From DASUPK01 sp963801055 (GTDB taxonomy: Bacteria; Actinomycetota; Thermoleophilia; Solirubrobacterales; 70-9), in the NCBI GenBank assembly GCA_963801055.1, contig CAWDDE010000006.1, positions 62,001 to 126,000 of the forward strand: a DNA stretch of 64,000 nt, given 5' to 3'. The translations under genes were made by a program, and so were the position numbers. Below are positions 18,685 to 27,399 of the stretch, piece after piece (position 1 is the stretch's first letter; every line of letters starts with the position of its first letter). The notes below the pieces were generated by a model. It saw nothing but the letters and a program-made list of their open reading frames with translations, was not told where the DNA came from and did no database searches.

Positions 18685-21092
18685 CAACGCTGCCCGGCCG
18701 CGCCATCGGCCGTGGTCAGCACCAGGGTCTCGAACGGGCCCTCGCCCGCCATCGGCTGCATCGCGCCAGCCTCCCAGCGCGGCTGCAGGTCGTCGTAATG
18801 CCCGCTCCAGGCGTGCCCGGACTGGCCCGTGAACGCCTGCCATTGGGAGCGCTCCGGCTCCGAGGGGTCGGCGACCATCCGCCAGCTCGGCGCCCAGATC
18901 GCGTGGTAGGGGTCGATCGGGTTGTAGGCGACCTGCGCGACGGTCTCCTGCCCGCCACCGGGATGGAGCGTTCGGTTGAACACCCAGTCCGCGACAGGAT
19001 GCCCGGCGCCCAGCGCGTGGGGGAACTCGAGCGCGTGGACCTGGCCCCAGCGCCATTGCTCTGGATCCGGGCCGAAGCGCTCCTCGAGATCATCCAGGGC
19101 ACCGCGCAATGCCTCGAGCGCCAGCTCGTCCCAGGAGCCGCGGATCAGCTCCTCGTCGGCCTCCTCCCAGAGCTCCAGCAGGTGGGAGTGCCAGCGCCAG
19201 GGCGAGGTGACGTGGGCGAGAAAGCCGTTGTCGGCGCGATCCAGATACCGCTCGGCGAGATCGCGGTCGCCGATCGCCGCCCTGGTGAACTCCCGGGCCA
19301 GGCGCAGCAGGAAGGCCTGGTAGATCGTCCCCGCCACGGTCCGGGGGCCGAGGGTGCGATCCCAGCTCTTCAGCCGCTCGATCGCGCTGGTCTCGCGCTG
19401 ACTGGCCGGCTCCAAGCGGGCCAGCCGGTGAACGACCTCATCCCCAGGGATCGAATAGAGGTCGGTCTGCATGCGGCGGAACCCATCCAGGTCATGCTGC
19501 TCGTGTTCGGCGAGCAGCTGCTCGATGCGCGCCGCGCGATAGCCGTCCAGCCAGTCGCTGGTGATGTGGTGCGGATACGAGCTCTCGACCACGCGGTTGT
19601 TCGCGGTGACGAGGTAGCCCTGGACGGGATCGACGAGCTCCGGCAGCTCGTCGTATGGGATCCATCCTTCCCACTCGAATTCGCCTGTCCAACCCGGCTT
19701 CGGCAGATCCGGGCAGTCGCCCTTCCGCATCGGGATCCGGCCGACCATCTTGTAGCCGATCGATCCGTGCCGATCCGCCCAGACGAGGTTCGAGACCGGC
19801 ATGGTCAGCCCGCGCAGGAGCTCCACCAACTCCGGCCCGCTGCGGGGCTCCAGGACGCCCAGAAACGCCCGAGAGATGGCGGGTTCGTCGAGCGCCGCCC
19901 AGCGCAGGGCGAGAGGTTGCTCGTCATCGGCACCGAGCGCCCGGTTGACGATCGGGCCGTGGTGCGTGAGTCGGATCTCCTGGGGCTCGGCCCGATCCTG
20001 GCCGCGGACGGCGATCAGCTCCTCGATGATCTCGAGCGGGCGCTGCTCGCCGCGGAACTCGTAGCTCTCGTCCTCGATTCGCTCGACGAAGAGGTCCTCG
20101 ACGTCCGCCATCACGTTGGTGAAGGCGAAGGCGACGTCGTCGTTCTGGCCCAGGGAAATCCCGGGCAGGCCCGGGATGGAGGCGCCTCGGCAGAACCTGC
20201 CCTCGAGCTCCAGGCCGAGCTCGTACCAGACGCCGGGCATCCCGCTCGGCAGGTGCGGATCCCCCGCGATCAGTGCGCCTCCCGTCACCGAGCGGGCCGG
20301 GCTCACCGCCCAGTTGTTCGAGCCGCTTGCGGCCGCCGCGAGGCCGATCTGGTCACGCACTCGGCCGATCTGCTCCGCCAGCCGCAGGCCGTCGCCGTCG
20401 AACCCCTGCCCGGGCTGCAGCACAATGGGGTTTCCCTTCGGATACGTCGGGTCGATTTTGGCGGCTCGCTCCTCGCCGAGCTCGCGAACGAGGTCGGCGC
20501 GCAGGAGCTCCCGCTCCCAGTTCGTGGAGAGGCCGAAGGAGAGCAGCTTGCCGCCCGCCAACATGTCGGCCGGCCTCCACGGCTCGAACTCCAAGCGCAG
20601 GAGCTGAAACTCCGCGGGCGGCGCAGAGGCGGTCCGCGCCGCCTCGTTCAGCCCCGCGCAGTAGGCGTCGAGCATTGTCCGGAGATCGGATTCGAGCTCC
20701 GCCTCCTCGCGCAGGGCGACCCGGCGCAGGCCCAGCGTGCGCATCAGCCGATCGACCGGCAGCCCGTTGCGCCCGGCGACCTCCGAGATCCGGCCCGACG
20801 CGATTCGTCGCTGGACGTCGCACTGCCAGAGCCGGTCCTGGCCGTGGCAAAAGCCCTGGCCGAACCAGAGGTCCGCCGCCGTCTGCGCCCGTACGGTCGG
20901 CATCCCCCAGCGGTCGCGGGCGATCTCGAGCCGGCCCTCCAGGCCCTGGACACTCAGATCCCCCTTCGTACGGGGTAGGGGCCGGTGGAAGAGCTGCCAC
21001 CAGAGTCCCGCCGCGGTCCCACCGAAGAGGGCGGTGCCGATCCCCATTCCCTTGGCGCCGGTTCGGAGTAGGCGGCCTAGATCCATGCTCAT
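18684..21092 (-). CDS. Penicillin acylase (Ntn-hydrolase) family protein
   Basis: An 802-residue precursor of the penicillin/acyl-homoserine-lactone acylase family, normally cut into two chains. An N-terminal hydrophobic helix GIGTALFGGTAAGLWWQLF anchors or exports it. The alpha part has RDRWGMPTVRAQTAADLWFG and FCHGQDRLWQ. The autoproteolysis site and catalytic N-terminal nucleophile are at GSNNW, with Ser258. ISLGQNDDVAFAFTN and HHITSDW follow in the beta chain. It probably hydrolyses amide bonds of acylated substrates outside the cytoplasm; substrate unknown. Its stop overlaps the PPOX start, so the two form an operon. Confidence 0.9.
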   Translation of the reverse strand: MSMDLGRLLRTGAKGMGIGTALFGGTAAGLWWQLFHRPLPRTKGDLSVQGLEGRLEIARDRWGMPTVRAQTAADLWFGQGFCHGQDRLWQCDVQRRIASGRISEVAGRNGLPVDRLMRTLGLRRVALREEAELESDLRTMLDAYCAGLNEAARTASAPPAEFQLLRLEFEPWRPADMLAGGKLLSFGLSTNWERELLRADLVRELGEERAAKIDPTYPKGNPIVLQPGQGFDGDGLRLAEQIGRVRDQIGLAAAASGSNNWAVSPARSVTGGALIAGDPHLPSGMPGVWYELGLELEGRFCRGASIPGLPGISLGQNDDVAFAFTNVMADVEDLFVERIEDESYEFRGEQRPLEIIEELIAVRGQDRAEPQEIRLTHHGPIVNRALGADDEQPLALRWAALDEPAISRAFLGVLEPRSGPELVELLRGLTMPVSNLVWADRHGSIGYKMVGRIPMRKGDCPDLPKPGWTGEFEWEGWIPYDELPELVDPVQGYLVTANNRVVESSYPHHITSDWLDGYRAARIEQLLAEHEQHDLDGFRRMQTDLYSIPGDEVVHRLARLEPASQRETSAIERLKSWDRTLGPRTVAGTIYQAFLLRLAREFTRAAIGDRDLAERYLDRADNGFLAHVTSPWRWHSHLLELWEEADEELIRGSWDELALEALRGALDDLEERFGPDPEQWRWGQVHALEFPHALGAGHPVADWVFNRTLHPGGGQETVAQVAYNPIDPYHAIWAPSWRMVADPSEPERSQWQAFTGQSGHAWSGHYDDLQPRWEAGAMQPMAGEGPFETLVLTTADGAAGQR

Positions 21093-21125
21093 CGGAACTT
21101 CATACCAGGGGCCGGGCTCAGGCGG

Positions 21126-21866
21126 TCAGTCGCGCACGTCCGACGGAAGCCGGCCCTCGTCCTGGAGCTTCTCGAGGTGGGCCTGCATCGCGATCGCGGC
21201 AGCGTCTCGAAGCTGCTCCGGCACGTCGTCCCAGACCTCGGCGAGCAGGGCGTTCTTGGAGCGCTCGCCTCGATTCAGGGCGGCTACCAGCCGGTCCTCT
21301 CGCTCCTGGCGGTGCGCGATGTACTCCGCGATCTTGGCCTGCGGATCGTCGACCTGCGGGCCGTGACCCGGGTAGAGCACCTCCAGGTCGAGCGCCTGCA
21401 GCCGCCCGAGGGACTCCATGTAGTCGCGGAGGGAGCCGCCCGTCCCGCGGGGGCCGACGATCGTCGAGCCCTCGCCCAGGATCAGGTCTCCCGTGAAGCA
21501 GGCGTATGGCCCCGCGTCATCCGAGCGGGTCGGCAGGAGGAAGCAAAGATGATCCCCGGCGTGGCCGGGAGTGGCTATCGCCTGCAGCCCGGCGACCCAT
21601 TCGCCGTCGGCCGGCCGAGAGGGCTCGATGCCGAGCGCCGCGACCGCCTCGCTGTGATCGGCGTGGCCATGGGTGAGCAGTACCGTCCCAATCCCGCCGC
21701 GTTCGGAGGTCGCGGCGCGGATCGCCTCGATGTGAGCCTCCTCAGCCGGGCCCGGATCGAGCACCACCGCCGGATCGCGCCCGATGACGTAGGTGTTCGT
21801 CCCCTCCAGGGTCATCGGTCCGGGGTTGTGGGCCACGAGGACCCGGACGTCGGCCGACTTCGACAT
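21126..21866 (-). CDS. MBL-fold metallo-hydrolase
   Basis: 246 residues from ATG 21866 (MSKSADVRVLVAHNPGPMTLEG). The metal motif is LLTHGHADHSEAV (H-x-H-x-D-H); later His ligands lie in TPGHAGDHLCFLL and LYPGHGPQVDD, and the C-terminus has the helical tail of the LACTB2/RNase-Z-like hydrolase group. The family covers thioesterases, nucleases and lactonases, so the substrate is undefined. Longer starts exist, but they run into the ArsR operator. It is divergent from the ArsR gene and shares its control region. Confidence 0.88.
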   Translation of the reverse strand: MSKSADVRVLVAHNPGPMTLEGTNTYVIGRDPAVVLDPGPAEEAHIEAIRAATSERGGIGTVLLTHGHADHSEAVAALGIEPSRPADGEWVAGLQAIATPGHAGDHLCFLLPTRSDDAGPYACFTGDLILGEGSTIVGPRGTGGSLRDYMESLGRLQALDLEVLYPGHGPQVDDPQAKIAEYIAHRQEREDRLVAALNRGERSKNALLAEVWDDVPEQLRDAAAIAMQAHLEKLQDEGRLPSDVRD

Positions 21867-21898
21867 CCGTCGCATTCTCCACCCCTGCGGCATCCCGC

Positions 21899-21928
21899 TT
21901 GACATGTGACCAAAAGGTCACATATACT
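21899..21928 (+). promoter_or_regulatory. arsR promoter with an internal ArsR-type operator
   Basis: TTGACA (21899-21904), an 18-nt spacer and TATACT (21923-21928) make a near-consensus promoter. A perfect dyad ATGTGACC-AAAA-GGTCACAT (21904-21923) fills the spacer, so a bound repressor would occlude RNA polymerase. The ATG at 21938 is 10 nt past the -10, so the transcript would be nearly leaderless. The same dyad could control the divergent MBL gene. Confidence 0.8.
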
Positions 21929-21937
21929 CTCTGGACC

Positions 21938-22255
21938 ATGGACGAGGTCTTCAAGGCACTGGCCGACCCGACCCGGCGGGAGCTGCTCGATCGGCTCTAC
22001 AAGCGCAACGGGCAGACGCTCACCGCGCTCGAGCGGAAGCTGCCGATGTCGCGCTTCGGCGTCATGAAGCACCTGAAGGTTCTGGAGGAGGCGAACATCG
22101 TGGTCACGCGCAAGCGCGGCCGGGAGAAGCTCCACTTCCTGAACCCCGTCCCGATCCGGCTCGTCTACGAGCGCTGGGTCAGCAAGTACGCCGAGCCCTG
22201 GGCCGCTTCGCTCACGGGCCTGAAGAGAGAACTCGAGGAGGCAAACGATGGCTGA
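21938..22255 (+). CDS. ArsR-family (SmtB-like) transcriptional regulator
   Basis: 105 residues, winged helix. MDEVFKALADPTRRELLDRLY is the usual ArsR opening, and the helix-turn-helix is LTALERKLPMSRFGVMKHLKVLEEANIV. The wing is VTRKRGREKLHFLNP. No metal-binding Cys motif is present, so it senses something other than arsenic or zinc; in this subgroup it is normally paired with an AHSA1-type protein, as here. ATG 21938 follows the -10 box directly; a TTG at 21899 is only the -35 region. It probably represses the downstream SRPBCC-SMP30 genes and itself. Confidence 0.9.
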   Translation: MDEVFKALADPTRRELLDRLYKRNGQTLTALERKLPMSRFGVMKHLKVLEEANIVVTRKRGREKLHFLNPVPIRLVYERWVSKYAEPWAASLTGLKRELEEANDG

Positions 22256-22775
22256 GCAGTTCGATGTGCCGCACCAGATCCGGCTGACGCAGGATCCCAA
22301 TGGCGAGACCGCGATGACGGTCTTCGAGATCTACATCAAGACCACGCCCGAGCGGCTTTGGGAGGCGATCACCGATCCCGAGATGCGGGCGAAGTACAGC
22401 TTCGGAGTCGGCACGACCTCGGAGTGGACGCCGGGGTCCGGGTACAGCTCGGGAGTTCCCGGCGTGATCGAGATCGCCGAGGGCGAGAACATCGAGGTCG
22501 ATCCGCCGCATCGGCTCGTGCAGACGTTCACGGCGCTCTGGAGCGACGAGGTGAAGGCGGCGGGAGCGTCGCGCGTGACCTGGGAGATCAGGCAGGTCGC
22601 CGACTCCTGTCAGCTGACGGTGATCCATGACCAGCTCCCGATCGACGCCAACCCCGAGCTCTATGGCGGCTGGCCGATGATCCTCTCGGGCCTGAAGACG
22701 CTGCTCGAGACCGGCGAGCTGCTGACCACGCCCGGCTCGCTGCGCTACTCGCAGGCGGCGGAGGCGGGGTCGTGA
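22248..22775 (+). CDS. SRPBCC/AHSA1 family protein
   Basis: 175 residues with the AHSA1 (activator of Hsp90 ATPase-like) fold. TVFEIYIKTTPERLWEAITD is the opening strand-helix, then VGTTSEWTPGSGYSS and HRLVQTFTALWSDEVKAAG. A long C-terminal helix closes the pocket (WPMILSGLKTLLETGEL). Ligand unknown. The ATG overlaps the arsR stop by 8 nt, so the two genes are translationally coupled and transcribed from the ArsR-controlled promoter. The protein is longer than usual by an N-terminal strand QFDVPHQIRLTQDPNGET. Confidence 0.85.
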   Translation: MAEQFDVPHQIRLTQDPNGETAMTVFEIYIKTTPERLWEAITDPEMRAKYSFGVGTTSEWTPGSGYSSGVPGVIEIAEGENIEVDPPHRLVQTFTALWSDEVKAAGASRVTWEIRQVADSCQLTVIHDQLPIDANPELYGGWPMILSGLKTLLETGELLTTPGSLRYSQAAEAGS

Positions 22776-23620
22776 CGCCCGCCGCAAGAGCAAAGCAAGA
22801 GCTGATGATGGAGGGGATCGGCCTGGGCGAATCGCCGCGCTGGCACGAGGGCCGGCTCTGGTTCTCCGACTGGGTCGCGCACGAAGTGATCGCTCTCGAC
22901 CTTGACGGGCGGAGCGAGGTGATGACGCGGGTTGACGCGTTTCCGTTCTCGATCGACTGGCTGCCCGGCGGGCCGATGCTCGTCACCGCCGGGCAGCGGC
23001 TCCTTCGCATGGAGGGCGACGGTTCGCTTGTGACCCACGTCGACCTCACCGCGCTCTCGGACCATGGGTGGAACGAGATCGTCGTTGACGGCCGTGCCAA
23101 CGCCTACATCAACAACATCGAGTTCGACCTGATGGGCGGCGAGGACCCGAAGCCCGGGATCATCGCCCTGGTCGCCCCCGATGGCACCGCCCGGCAGGTG
23201 GCGGACGGTCTCGCCTTCCCCAACGGGATGGTGGTCACGCCCGACAACTCGACGCTGATCGTCGCCGAGTCCTACGAGGGAAGGCTGACCGCCTTCGATA
23301 TCGACGAGGACGGAGGTCTGTCTGGCCGGCGCGTCTGGGCCGATCTCGGCGAGGGCGGCGACGGCATCTGCATGGACGACGAAGGCGCCGTCTGGAGCCC
23401 CAAGTTCAACTCCTGCGTGCGCGTTCGCGAGGGAGGCGAGGTGTTGGAGACGATCGAGCTGGACCGCTTCTGCTTCGCCTGCATGCTCGGCGGAGACGAC
23501 GGCAGGACGCTGTTCATGAACGTTGCGAACTGGGCTGGCACCGAGGCCGTCGGCGAGGGCCCGCGGACTGGTCAGGTGCTCGCGGTTGAGGCGCCGGACT
23601 CGCACGCCGGCCACCCCTAG
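22772..23620 (+). CDS. SMP-30/gluconolactonase/LRE family protein
   Basis: A 282-residue six-bladed beta-propeller. The metal site residues follow the family: Glu in GLGESPRWHEGRLWFSD, Asn in WNEIVVDGRANAYINNIEFD, and Asp in VVTPDNSTLIVAESY. These proteins hydrolyse lactones using a divalent metal. GTG 22772 overlaps the SRPBCC stop as GTGA; an in-frame ATG at 22805 (MMEGIGLGES) is an alternative start. It is part of the ArsR-controlled operon. Whether its lactonase activity relates to the AHSA1 ligand is unknown. Confidence 0.87.
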   Translation: MTPAARAKQELMMEGIGLGESPRWHEGRLWFSDWVAHEVIALDLDGRSEVMTRVDAFPFSIDWLPGGPMLVTAGQRLLRMEGDGSLVTHVDLTALSDHGWNEIVVDGRANAYINNIEFDLMGGEDPKPGIIALVAPDGTARQVADGLAFPNGMVVTPDNSTLIVAESYEGRLTAFDIDEDGGLSGRRVWADLGEGGDGICMDDEGAVWSPKFNSCVRVREGGEVLETIELDRFCFACMLGGDDGRTLFMNVANWAGTEAVGEGPRTGQVLAVEAPDSHAGHP

Positions 23621-23640
23621 CGATCTGGCATGGTGCATTC

Positions 23641-24039
23641 ATGGCAACCAACACAGAGTTGATCAGCGGCGTTGACTTCATCGCGGTGCCGGTCAAGGAC
23701 TACGAGGACGCGGCCAAGTTCTACGGGGAGGTGCTCGGGCTTCCATTCGGGAAGCGGTGGGGTGAGATGCCCGCCGGGGAATTCGAGACCGGGACCGTGA
23801 CGATTGCGCTGATGCAGGTCGATGCGTTCGGGATCGACTTCAGTCCGAACAGCACACCGCTCGAGTTCCACGTCGACGACTACGAGGGCGCGAAGGCCGA
23901 GCTGGAATCACGCGGCGTCGAGTTCGTCACGGAGACGATCGACAGCGGCGTCTGCTGGCAGGCGATCTTCCGGGACCCCGACGGCAACTCACTCGCGATC
24001 CACCACCGCTACGCGGCCACAGGCGGCCACACCGCATAA
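23641..24039 (+). CDS. VOC-family (glyoxalase-like) protein
   Basis: 132 residues with two beta-alpha-beta-beta-beta modules: SGVDFIAVPVKDYEDAAKFYGEVLGLP and TPLEFHVDDYEGAKAELESRGVEFV, ending IFRDPDGNSLAIHHRY, the standard C-terminal signature. Candidate metal ligands are visible (His at the second module, Glu/His in the C-terminal stretch), so it could be a dioxygenase, lyase or resistance protein. It lies 21 nt after the SMP-30 gene on the same strand, and probably ends the ArsR operon. Confidence 0.82.
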   Translation: MATNTELISGVDFIAVPVKDYEDAAKFYGEVLGLPFGKRWGEMPAGEFETGTVTIALMQVDAFGIDFSPNSTPLEFHVDDYEGAKAELESRGVEFVTETIDSGVCWQAIFRDPDGNSLAIHHRYAATGGHTA

Positions 24040-24043
24040 CCGC

Positions 24044-24083
24044 TCGGGGCTGCGCCCCGATGCGAGGGCGCGCGACAGCGCGA
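24044..24083. repeat. Dispersed palindromic intergenic element (inverted copy)
   Basis: TCGGGGC-TGC-GCCCCGA (24044-24060) makes a perfect 7-bp stem, followed by GATGCGAGGGCGCGCGACAG... to 24083. Bases 24059-24083 are exactly the reverse complement of 6189-6213. It lies just after the VOC stop, between that gene and PafBC, which converge here, and may also slow transcription. No T-run is seen. Confidence 0.6.
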
Positions 24084-24116
24084 CCCGTCTTCCGAGGGCG
24101 GGTGGCCTGGTGGCGG

Positions 24117-26201
24117 CTAGGCGGCCTTGACGGAGGTGGCGCCGGCGTCCACCTCAAGCTCGCGTGCGATCGCCTCCCGGGCGGCCTCGGGCTCGAGGAC
24201 GACGAGCTCCCCGGCTCCCTTGAGGATCTCCCGCAGCAGCCAGTCGGTGCTGCCGTAGGGCACCTCGATCACGACGGCACCTCCGGCGAGCTCCTCGATC
24301 ACGGGGTGCTCCTCGCGAGCCCAGCGGGCGCGCTCGGGGGAGACCCAGACCCGGGCGACGTCGGCCGCCGGGACCTGCTCGCCCGAGAGCCACCCTCCCT
24401 CGATCGCGGCGATCTCCTCGACCTCCGGGCGGGGCTCGAAGCTCTCCTTCGAGATCTCGGCCTCCTTGATCCGATCGAGGCGGAAGTGACGGACGTCCTC
24501 GCGGCGGCGGTCATAGGAGGCGACGTACCAGCCCTCCGGTCCGTTGGCGAGGCGGTAGGGCTCGATCTCCCGCTTGGTGAACTCGTCCTCGTTCTCCTTG
24601 TAGTAGTGGATCGCGAGGACCCGGCGGCCCTCGATCGCCTTGTTCACCTTGCGGGCGACGTCGGAGTCGTCACCGCCGGAGGCCGCGATCTCGAGACCCT
24701 CCTCCGAGGGGTCGTGGCCGAGGGCCGAGACGATCTTCTTGCGGGCGCTGGCGAGGCCGCTCTGGGGCAGATGGTCCCCGAACAGATCGATCGCGGCGAC
24801 CAGCGCCTTCGCCTCGAGGGGCAGCAGGCGGGCGGGGCGGGCGAAGTTGTCGCCGTAGGGCTCGGCGTCGACCTCGATCTCGTCGCCCTGGAGCTCGGCG
24901 TAGAGAACGTAGGTGCCGCCGCCGAAGTTGACGACGTTGAGGAGATCGATGTCGTCCCGGAGCTCCTCCTCGGTGACGTGGAGGCGCTCCTTGACGTCGG
25001 CGACCGGCAGCCTGGCATCGCCCTTGGCCGACTCGATCAGCATCCCGGCGAGCGTCACCAGCCGCGCGAACCGCTCCGGGCGGATCGAGGACTCCGAGCG
25101 CCCGTTGGACCGCGCCGAGCGCGGGGTCGGCGGCACCGTTCGGACGACGTCGGCGGGCTCGAAGTCGGAGGAATGGCGCTCGCTGAGCAGCTCGAGCCGC
25201 TCGGCGACCTCCTCGGCGAGCTCGGGCGGGTCGAGCACCGTCGCGTTCCGGCGCCAGTGCAGCACCCAGGCGACCATCTGGCGGCTGGAGGCGTAGTCGG
25301 TCTCGAAGATCCGGCCCTTGCCGGGCGAGCCGTCGCCGCGGCCGGGGTTGCGGAACTCGCCGTACCGCCCGAAGTCCCGCTCGACCAGCCAGGCGATCCG
25401 GTCACGGAAGAAGATCTTCGCCCGGCCCTGGGTCTCGCCCAGCTGCCACTCCGCTCGGCGGGCGTAGTCCCGCCGCTCGAACTCCTCGGGCGGCGAGAAG
25501 TCGTGCTCCGCCTTCGATGCGTAGGAGACCTTGCCGCGGATCCGTGAGAGGCGGAACACGCGAATGCCGTCCCGCTCGTGCGAGTGGCCGATCAAGTAGA
25601 ACTGACCGCCCCGGTAGACCAGGTGGTAGGGGTCCACCTTGCGCTTCTCCTCGGAGTCCCGCTCGATCGTGTAGTAGGTGAACTCGATCGTCTTGCGCCG
25701 GGAGATCGCGGTCTCGATCTTCGAGAGTCGCTGGGAGACCTCGGCGCCATCGGCCTTGGCCGTCATCCGCACCTCGACCGAAGACTGCTCCGGGGCGGTC
25801 AGTGGGCTCGGACGCCCCCACGAGACCTGCTGCAGCGCAAGCCGCAGCGGCTCCGCGTAGGCGAACTCGCCGTCAAGAAGGTGAAGTGCCGTCTGCAGGG
25901 CCGCCAGCTCGTCGTCGCCGAACCGGATCTCGGGCAGGTAGTAGTTCTCGGGCGGCAGCGAGTAGAGCTCGGACTCGTAGCCCTGCAGGCTCTCGCCGGG
26001 CTTCTCGACCTGAAGCGTGATGCCGAGGCTCTCGAGCTCCGCGCGGTCGGCGTAGAAGCGGCGCGCGAAGGCGTCGTCGTTCATGTCGCTGTACCCCTCC
26101 ACCTCGCGCTTGATCTCGAGCGCCGAGGTAGGCCTGCCCTGGGCCATGAGGTAGGAGATCAGCGAGAGCTGTCGGATCAGCTTCTCGGTGTCCTTGGCCA
26201 T
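24117..26201 (-). CDS. pafBC: Fused PafB-PafC WYL-domain transcriptional regulator
   Basis: 694 residues made of two similar halves. Each has a DeoR-like winged helix followed by a WYL domain. Half one has LIRQLSLISYLMAQGRPTSALEI, then a WYL segment IEFTYYTIERDSEEKRKVDPYHLVYRGG. Half two restarts near residue 380 (RFARLVTLAGMLIESAKGDARL), with LAIHYYKENEDEFTKREIEPYRL as its WYL segment. PafB and PafC are usually separate neighbours in actinobacteria; the fused form is known in Arthrobacter. PafBC activates the LexA-independent DNA-damage response and is thought to sense single-stranded DNA through WYL. Unlike most loci, no proteasome genes are adjacent. ATG 26201 sits directly after a -10 box. 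Confidence 0.92.
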   Translation of the reverse strand: MAKDTEKLIRQLSLISYLMAQGRPTSALEIKREVEGYSDMNDDAFARRFYADRAELESLGITLQVEKPGESLQGYESELYSLPPENYYLPEIRFGDDELAALQTALHLLDGEFAYAEPLRLALQQVSWGRPSPLTAPEQSSVEVRMTAKADGAEVSQRLSKIETAISRRKTIEFTYYTIERDSEEKRKVDPYHLVYRGGQFYLIGHSHERDGIRVFRLSRIRGKVSYASKAEHDFSPPEEFERRDYARRAEWQLGETQGRAKIFFRDRIAWLVERDFGRYGEFRNPGRGDGSPGKGRIFETDYASSRQMVAWVLHWRRNATVLDPPELAEEVAERLELLSERHSSDFEPADVVRTVPPTPRSARSNGRSESSIRPERFARLVTLAGMLIESAKGDARLPVADVKERLHVTEEELRDDIDLLNVVNFGGGTYVLYAELQGDEIEVDAEPYGDNFARPARLLPLEAKALVAAIDLFGDHLPQSGLASARKKIVSALGHDPSEEGLEIAASGGDDSDVARKVNKAIEGRRVLAIHYYKENEDEFTKREIEPYRLANGPEGWYVASYDRRREDVRHFRLDRIKEAEISKESFEPRPEVEEIAAIEGGWLSGEQVPAADVARVWVSPERARWAREEHPVIEELAGGAVVIEVPYGSTDWLLREILKGAGELVVLEPEAAREAIARELEVDAGATSVKAA

Positions 26202-26210
26202 CGCGGAGGC

Positions 26211-26238
26211 AGCATAGACCCGACCCCTTGACGCCCAA
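26211..26238 (-). promoter_or_regulatory. Probable leaderless pafBC promoter
   Basis: On the minus strand TTGGGC (26233-26238), a 16-nt spacer and TATGCT (26211-26216) lie 9 nt before ATG 26201. That spacing puts the transcription start at or next to the start codon, so the mRNA would be leaderless. Confidence 0.5.
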
Positions 26239-26268
26239 TCCGCAGCATTAAGGATCAGAGATCCAAAT

Positions 26269-26281
26269 GCGCAATTTGCGC
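26269..26281. promoter_or_regulatory. 13-bp palindrome GCGCAATTTGCGC downstream of the YhaM-like gene
   Basis: Perfect dyad of GCGCAA around a central T, in the gap between the nuclease stop and the PafBC promoter. Its 11-base core CGCAATTTGCG recurs at 54761-54771 in another gap. Neither lies in coding sequence. It could be an operator for a shared regulator; a terminator is unlikely without a U-run. Confidence 0.35.
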
Positions 26282-26296
26282 GTGCGTTTGCCCCGG

Positions 26297-27307
26297 CTAA
26301 GCGGCGCGCGAGCGGAAGAAGGCCGAGGCGTCGATGCCGCGGTCGAAGCGTGACCAGCTCTCCCCATCGGCGAGCTCGCGCTCCAGCCGGTCGAAGCTGC
26401 CGAGCTTGCCGCCAAGATTGTCGATCGCATGCACCAGCGTCGCCTCGCGGGTGGCCGGTACGACCGGCGAGCCGTGCTCGAGCTGCCCGTGGTGGGAGAG
26501 GATGATGTGCAGGATTGCCTGGGCGAGGTCCGGATCGAAATCCTCGATCCGCTCGATCTCGCGCCGCACCTTGTAGTAGCCGCGCGGGATCTCACCCTCG
26601 AGGCGGCCAGCGTCGGTCAGCTCGATCGCGAGCGGGTCGTCGTTGTAGGCCTCGGTCTTGCCGATGTCGTGCAGCATTGCTCCGGTGACCGCGATCTCGC
26701 GGTCGATGCCTGGGAAGAAGTTGGCTGCCGCGCTCACCGCCTGGGCGACCGACAGGGTGTGCTCGAGCAGTCCCCCGGCGTATGCCTGGTGGTAGTGCTT
26801 GGCCGCGGGCGCCTCGCGGAAGCGCGCCCAGGACTCGGTGCCGGGCGCGAAGAAGCGATCGAGCAGCTCGCGCAGGGCGGGGCTCTGCACGGTTGCGATC
26901 AGCTCTCGCAGGTCCGCCTCGAGCAGGTCAATGGCCCGCGCCGGCCGCTCGGCCAGCTGCTCGGCGGCGTACTCGCCGGGGCCGGCGGGGCGCACCGCGG
27001 CGAGCTTGATCTGCGGGCCGAACTGGGGATGGGTCGAGAAGCTCCCGCTGACCAGGACGACCGAGCCCGGCGCGCAGACCTCGAAGCACTCGGCGACGCC
27101 TTCCCAGGCGACCGCCGGGACCGTCCCGGTCCTGTCGGCCAGCACGATCCGCAGGTAGTGCTCACCGTTGCGCTTCTGTCGGCGCTCGCGCTCGCGCACC
27201 ACGAAGGCGCCGCAGACCTCGTCACCGTCCGAGAGCTCGCGCAGCAGGACGGGCTGCGCAGGGGTTGGCGCGCCGCCGTTCCCGTTCTCGAAGAGGGTCT
27301 CAGCCAT
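26297..27307 (-). CDS. OB-fold/HD-domain nuclease (YhaM-like 3'-5' exoribonuclease)
   Basis: 336 residues from ATG 27307 (MAETLFENGNGG). An OB-fold lies first (residues ~25-110: HYLRIVLADRTGTVPAVAWEGV and VVLVSGSFSTHPQFGPQIKL). The HD domain follows: GGLLEHTLSVAQAV, then the metal motif MLHDIGKTEAY, and ILSHHGQLEHGSPVVP with the last ligands. The order matches YhaM, a metal-dependent 3'-5' exonuclease for RNA and DNA. An upstream ATG at 27331 would add 8 residues. The gene is divergent from LtrA and precedes pafBC by 96 nt. Confidence 0.87.
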   Translation of the reverse strand: MAETLFENGNGGAPTPAQPVLLRELSDGDEVCGAFVVRERERRQKRNGEHYLRIVLADRTGTVPAVAWEGVAECFEVCAPGSVVLVSGSFSTHPQFGPQIKLAAVRPAGPGEYAAEQLAERPARAIDLLEADLRELIATVQSPALRELLDRFFAPGTESWARFREAPAAKHYHQAYAGGLLEHTLSVAQAVSAAANFFPGIDREIAVTGAMLHDIGKTEAYNDDPLAIELTDAGRLEGEIPRGYYKVRREIERIEDFDPDLAQAILHIILSHHGQLEHGSPVVPATREATLVHAIDNLGGKLGSFDRLERELADGESWSRFDRGIDASAFFRSRAA

Positions 27308-27399
27308 CACTATTTGAAAGTAGAGGCGCACCCGGACCGAACTCTCCGCCGAGCGCCGCCCCGACGGGCCCGAAATCCGCGATCAGGCAAGCTCTAAGA

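Noticed and set aside
24060..25547. Plus-strand open frame opposite pafBC
   Set aside because: Shadow of a conserved gene; the composition is repetitive acidic/basic residues only.
27265..27399. LtrA start at 27265
   Set aside because: The added 45 residues overlap the divergent nuclease start and are Arg/Ser-rich noise; GTG 27400 gives the family N-terminus.
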